DNA of 64,000 bases from Sthenelais limicola. Lineage: Eukaryota; Annelida; Polychaeta; Phyllodocida; Sigalionidae. This document shows, in pieces, positions 61,062 to 64,000 of this stretch (the first letter of the stretch is position 1; every line of letters starts with the position of its first letter). The stretch covers positions 12,716,132 through 12,780,131 of the forward strand of contig OW804094.1 in assembly GCA_942159475.1 (NCBI GenBank), in the 5' to 3' direction. A program made the position numbers and the translations under genes. The notes under the pieces were generated by a model that was not told the DNA's origin, did not search any database, and worked only from the letters and a program-made list of their open reading frames with translations.

Positions 61062-61298
61062 GGGTCAGATTTTCAGAAAATGTACAATTGGCAGCTCTAC
61101 ATATCTAGGAAATCTAGCTAAATTCTGTTTAAAAAAATGATGAATATCGGGTATATCTGAGTATATTTGGTATCGCATTGATTTATAGTATCAGTTCTGT
61201 TATGTTAAACAGCATTTTGAAGCTCATTTCTGTCTTAAATGTGGGTTATTTGAGAGGATTGGTGAAGGCGAATTGTACATTTTCTGAAAATCTGACCC
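61062..61298. mobile_element. MITE-A copy
   Basis: Full ends, with TACT duplicated at 61058-61061 and 61299-61302. Confidence 0.88.
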
Positions 61299-61499
61299 TA
61301 CTGGCGGGATGAGGAGGTACATTATGGTGGGTGTCAATATTGTCGCGCGATGGGGCGTTTTATTCCACCGCTTGGTAAGAGGGACGATTGATTTCCGCGA
61401 TGTAATATTTCGCATTGTTCCTAAATACTGGTATGTACTGTGGTTGATTACATATATCGCCTTCCCACTAACTCAGTTTGTTTGATGTACTATGGCTCA

Positions 61500-62165
61500 A
61501 TGCGGCGGGAAATATATTCGCCTTCACCAATCCCCTCAAATATATACATATAATTACATATATACATTGGATATGTGTATACACACATAACCACATGTAA
61601 ACTCTACCCCTCAAATACCCCCAAGTTAAGACAAAAATGAGGATCAAAATACCGTTCAACATAAGTTAACCGAACAGATCCTTAGCATCAAGTCAATAAG
61701 ATTTACCTAGTATTTCTTTTATATTTTAAAAAAAAAGAATTCAGATTAATTAACAGCTCTCGGTTGCCTGTTAATGTGAGAAGCTGACTATATAGATGAA
61801 CGCAGTGGTTGTTGGGTGATAGGAGCTGAGAAAGAAGAAATGCATGCGAGGTATAGTGTATAAACTGATAATATAGATTACACATATGACTGTATTCATC
61901 AGTTCCAGCCTAATGTATCAAAATGTACTAAATATGTAGAGCTGGTGATCTGTCAGAAAATGTACAATTCACCTTCACCAATTCTCTCAAATAACCTGAA
62001 TTTAAGACAAAAATGAGGTTCAAAATACAGTTCAACCTAACCGAACAGGTTATCAGAAACAACGCAATACCAAATATACTCAGATATATGAAGTATTCAT
62101 CATTTTTAGTCTAATTTATAAGAATTGACTAAATATATAGAGCTGGCGATTGTATGTTACTAGGC
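61500..62165. mobile_element. Two rearranged MITE-A copies
   Basis: 61500-61935 holds family pieces (TTCGCCTTCACCAATCC, AGCCTAATGTATCAAAATG) separated by unrelated inserts. 61945-62160 is a fuller copy with eroded ends. Confidence 0.65.
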
Positions 62166-62336
62166 GAGCTGCCACATATATTATCCTGCTTGTCCTTATT
62201 ACTGGGGGAATTCCCGTTATCCCGACACTTGTTAAACATAACCTACTTTCCCGTGGGTTTACACATATAATCACTGTGCGTACATTAGGTAATTCTGACG
62301 GTGACACAGTGACACTGATGATAGGGAAACCCTACA

Positions 62337-62569
62337 GGGTGAAATGGCCAGAAAATGTACAATTCAACTTCATCAATCCTCTCAAATAACTCAAATCTCA
62401 GACGAAAATAAAGTTCAAAATACAGTTCAACCTAACCAAACCGATTGCTAGAATCATTGCAATACCAAATATACTCGAATTTACCTAGTATTGGCCATTT
62501 TTTACAGAATTTATCAGAATTTAGTAATGTGAATAGCTGCCAAGTGTACATTTTCTGAGAATCTGACCC
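62337..62569. mobile_element. MITE-A copy
   Basis: GGGTGAAATGGCCAGAAAAT to CTGAGAATCTGACCC, with TACA duplicated at 62333-62336 and 62570-62573. The flanks share GTGACACTGATG...GGGAAACCC, so it interrupts a short tandem repeat. Confidence 0.88.
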
Positions 62570-62640
62570 TACACTTCCTACTGTCACTAGTGACACCCGT
62601 AGTGACACTGATGTCAGGGAAACCCCGTCACACTTCCTAC

Positions 62641-63447
62641 TGTCAGACCGATAATAAAAGGAAATATTACAAGCTGGTGATTTTCCCCGGGATCAGAATA
62701 AGGCTACTGGAATGCGGGAGGTTTTTTGTTTTTGTTTTTTTTTCGTTCCGGAGTTGTAAAGTTGTCTGAAACTTCCGTGTCGCACCTAAAGTTGAATCTG
62801 TGCTATTGCATCGCCAGCCTATTTTGTTTTAATTGCAGAAATAAATCTTATTTGTATTCAACTGGGTGAATATAAAAATAACACTTTTATATCAAATAAT
62901 GAAGTCACATCATAGATCCCAACGATTGAATAAGTAAATATCTTTTTGACTGGGTTCCATGAGATTAATTGTAAACCGCAACGGAACTGGACTCAATAAA
63001 ATATATTTTTAAAAAAATAGTAACTAAGTGGTTTATCCATATGATTAGAGACCAATGTATGGATAGTTAGGAAAGATAAAGATAAACAAACTGTTCGAAA
63101 ATTATATTCATCCTCTAGATATCAGTTGGACTAAGAGTGTACTTATCAATAATTCAATTATAAGAGTATCTGAACAGTTGGTGGTTCTCCTTTTAAAACA
63201 CTTGTAAAAACCACTGTGTAGTGTGACCCCCCTCATCCCCTTTTAAAAATGATTACAGCATATGAAACTGCTTTAAAGTATTTTGAGAAGTTGTAAATAT
63301 ACTACAGGGCTATAGCTCCGGGAGGTAGTTTCCACTGCTCCTTTATGTGCGTATTGTACTTTAAAGTTTCTGTTTCGTCTTACATAAATACCAGGTATCT
63401 TCTACATAACGTAACTTATAGTCAAGGAAGTCGAAAGTCAAGTTGAC
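62641..63447. other. AT-rich intergenic sequence
   Basis: No gene or repeat family is recognised. Confidence 0.5.
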
Positions 63448-63808
63448 TCTAGGCTTAGAGTCTATCAGATCCCTTCAAACTCAGAGAAACCGACTGCAAA
63501 ATCCCATTAGAATCCGATTAGGATATGGTCCTGGGTATGACCATAAAGTGCCTTTCTCTCTCTTTTCTCTGTCTCTCTCTCCCTTCTTCTCTATCACTAT
63601 TTCCTGGGTATGATCATAAACTGCCTCCCTCTCAGCTCTCCCGCCCTTGATATAACCATATATTATCAAACGTGTTGATAAGGGCGTAAAGCAACCAATC
63701 TCACTCACTCACTCCCATTAGGACGGGTATGGTGGGACTACTCCAGGGCCGGGAAAGCCATTGATATACCGATCGTATCTCCTGTGAAAGGCTCTGAACC
63801 TAGACTGA
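63448..63808 (+). mobile_element. MITE-B copy split by a SINE-like repeat
   Basis: GACTCTAGGCTTAGAG to CTCTGAACCTAGACTGAG. The SINE-like repeat (63530-63716, minus: CCTGGGTATGACCATAAAGT to CTCACTCACTC) interrupts the CCCATTAGGAC region. Confidence 0.78.
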
Positions 63809-64000
63809 GTTTAAGGTAAATTAGAAAGTAAAAATTAAATTAGGAAAGTCCAGTTTAATATTATCTGGTTGTTATATGCCCCGACCATTGGTTTTACATT
63901 ATGATATCTATCTCCTGCTATCGGTACGGTAGTGATAAAATATGTTTGTTAGGTAGACTTTCGGTTTCTCTCTAATATGTTAAGCAAAGATCATTCATCC
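63730..64000 (-). repeat. Right arm of the inverted segmental duplication
   Basis: Complementary to 56050-56303 with scattered substitutions. It reaches the window edge, so its full length is unknown. Confidence 0.85.

Overview
This is a window of animal nuclear genome. Genes have spliced GT-AG introns and large AT-rich introns, and most of the sequence is repeats. Nothing bacterial was seen. The repeat style (short non-autonomous DNA elements, a GAGTGAGTGAG...GCTTTACGCCC dispersed repeat, minisatellites) suggests a marine invertebrate, probably a lophotrochozoan such as a mollusc or brachiopod. That placement is an inference, not shown.

Host genes. (1) 1540-3020 (+) is a complete two-exon gene for a 342-residue ABIN/NEMO/optineurin-like protein with a UBAN ubiquitin-binding coiled coil and a C-terminal C2HC finger. 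It has a TATA box, an exact kappaB consensus upstream and an AU-rich element downstream of the stop. (2) 11175-14619 (-) holds exons 1-2 of NMNAT, the NAD+ synthesis adenylyltransferase. (3) 14.86-18.08 kb (+) holds the 5' end of NOP14, a ribosome-biogenesis factor, divergent from NMNAT across a short shared promoter with a GTCACGTGAC E-box. Later exons of both genes were not found. (4) 30354-31321 (-) holds two compatible exons of an unidentified gene with a CRE/CCAAT promoter; a very weak (+) first exon lies across it at 31691.

The main mobile element is a complete, apparently young Ty3/gypsy LTR retrotransposon at 33190-44995 (-). It has 424-bp LTRs that read as identical, a 4-bp AAGC target duplication, a tRNA-His-type primer site, a polypurine tract, intact gag and pol, and an extra 1065-codon ORF after pol with C2H2-like fingers, a coiled coil and a poly-Gln tract. 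The gag/pol overlap carries a slippery heptamer (GTTAAAC), a 7-nt spacer and an H-type pseudoknot, so Pol is probably made by -1 frameshifting. The retrotransposon sits inside an older TTAA-flanked DNA element (32783-45564).

The rest is mostly repeats. MITE-A (about 235 bp, GGGTCAG...CTGACCC ends, 4-bp target duplications) has more than 25 copies. MITE-B (about 200 bp, CAGTCTAGG/CACTCTAGG ends) includes one copy at 48 kb whose two ends have each expanded into tandem arrays. MITE-C (CAATAGGGG ends), MITE-D (about 130 bp, TA duplications) and TTAA elements are also present, with minisatellites at 22, 29-30, 52 and 57 kb and an inverted duplication (56.05-56.30 kb versus 63.73-64.00 kb) that runs off the right edge.
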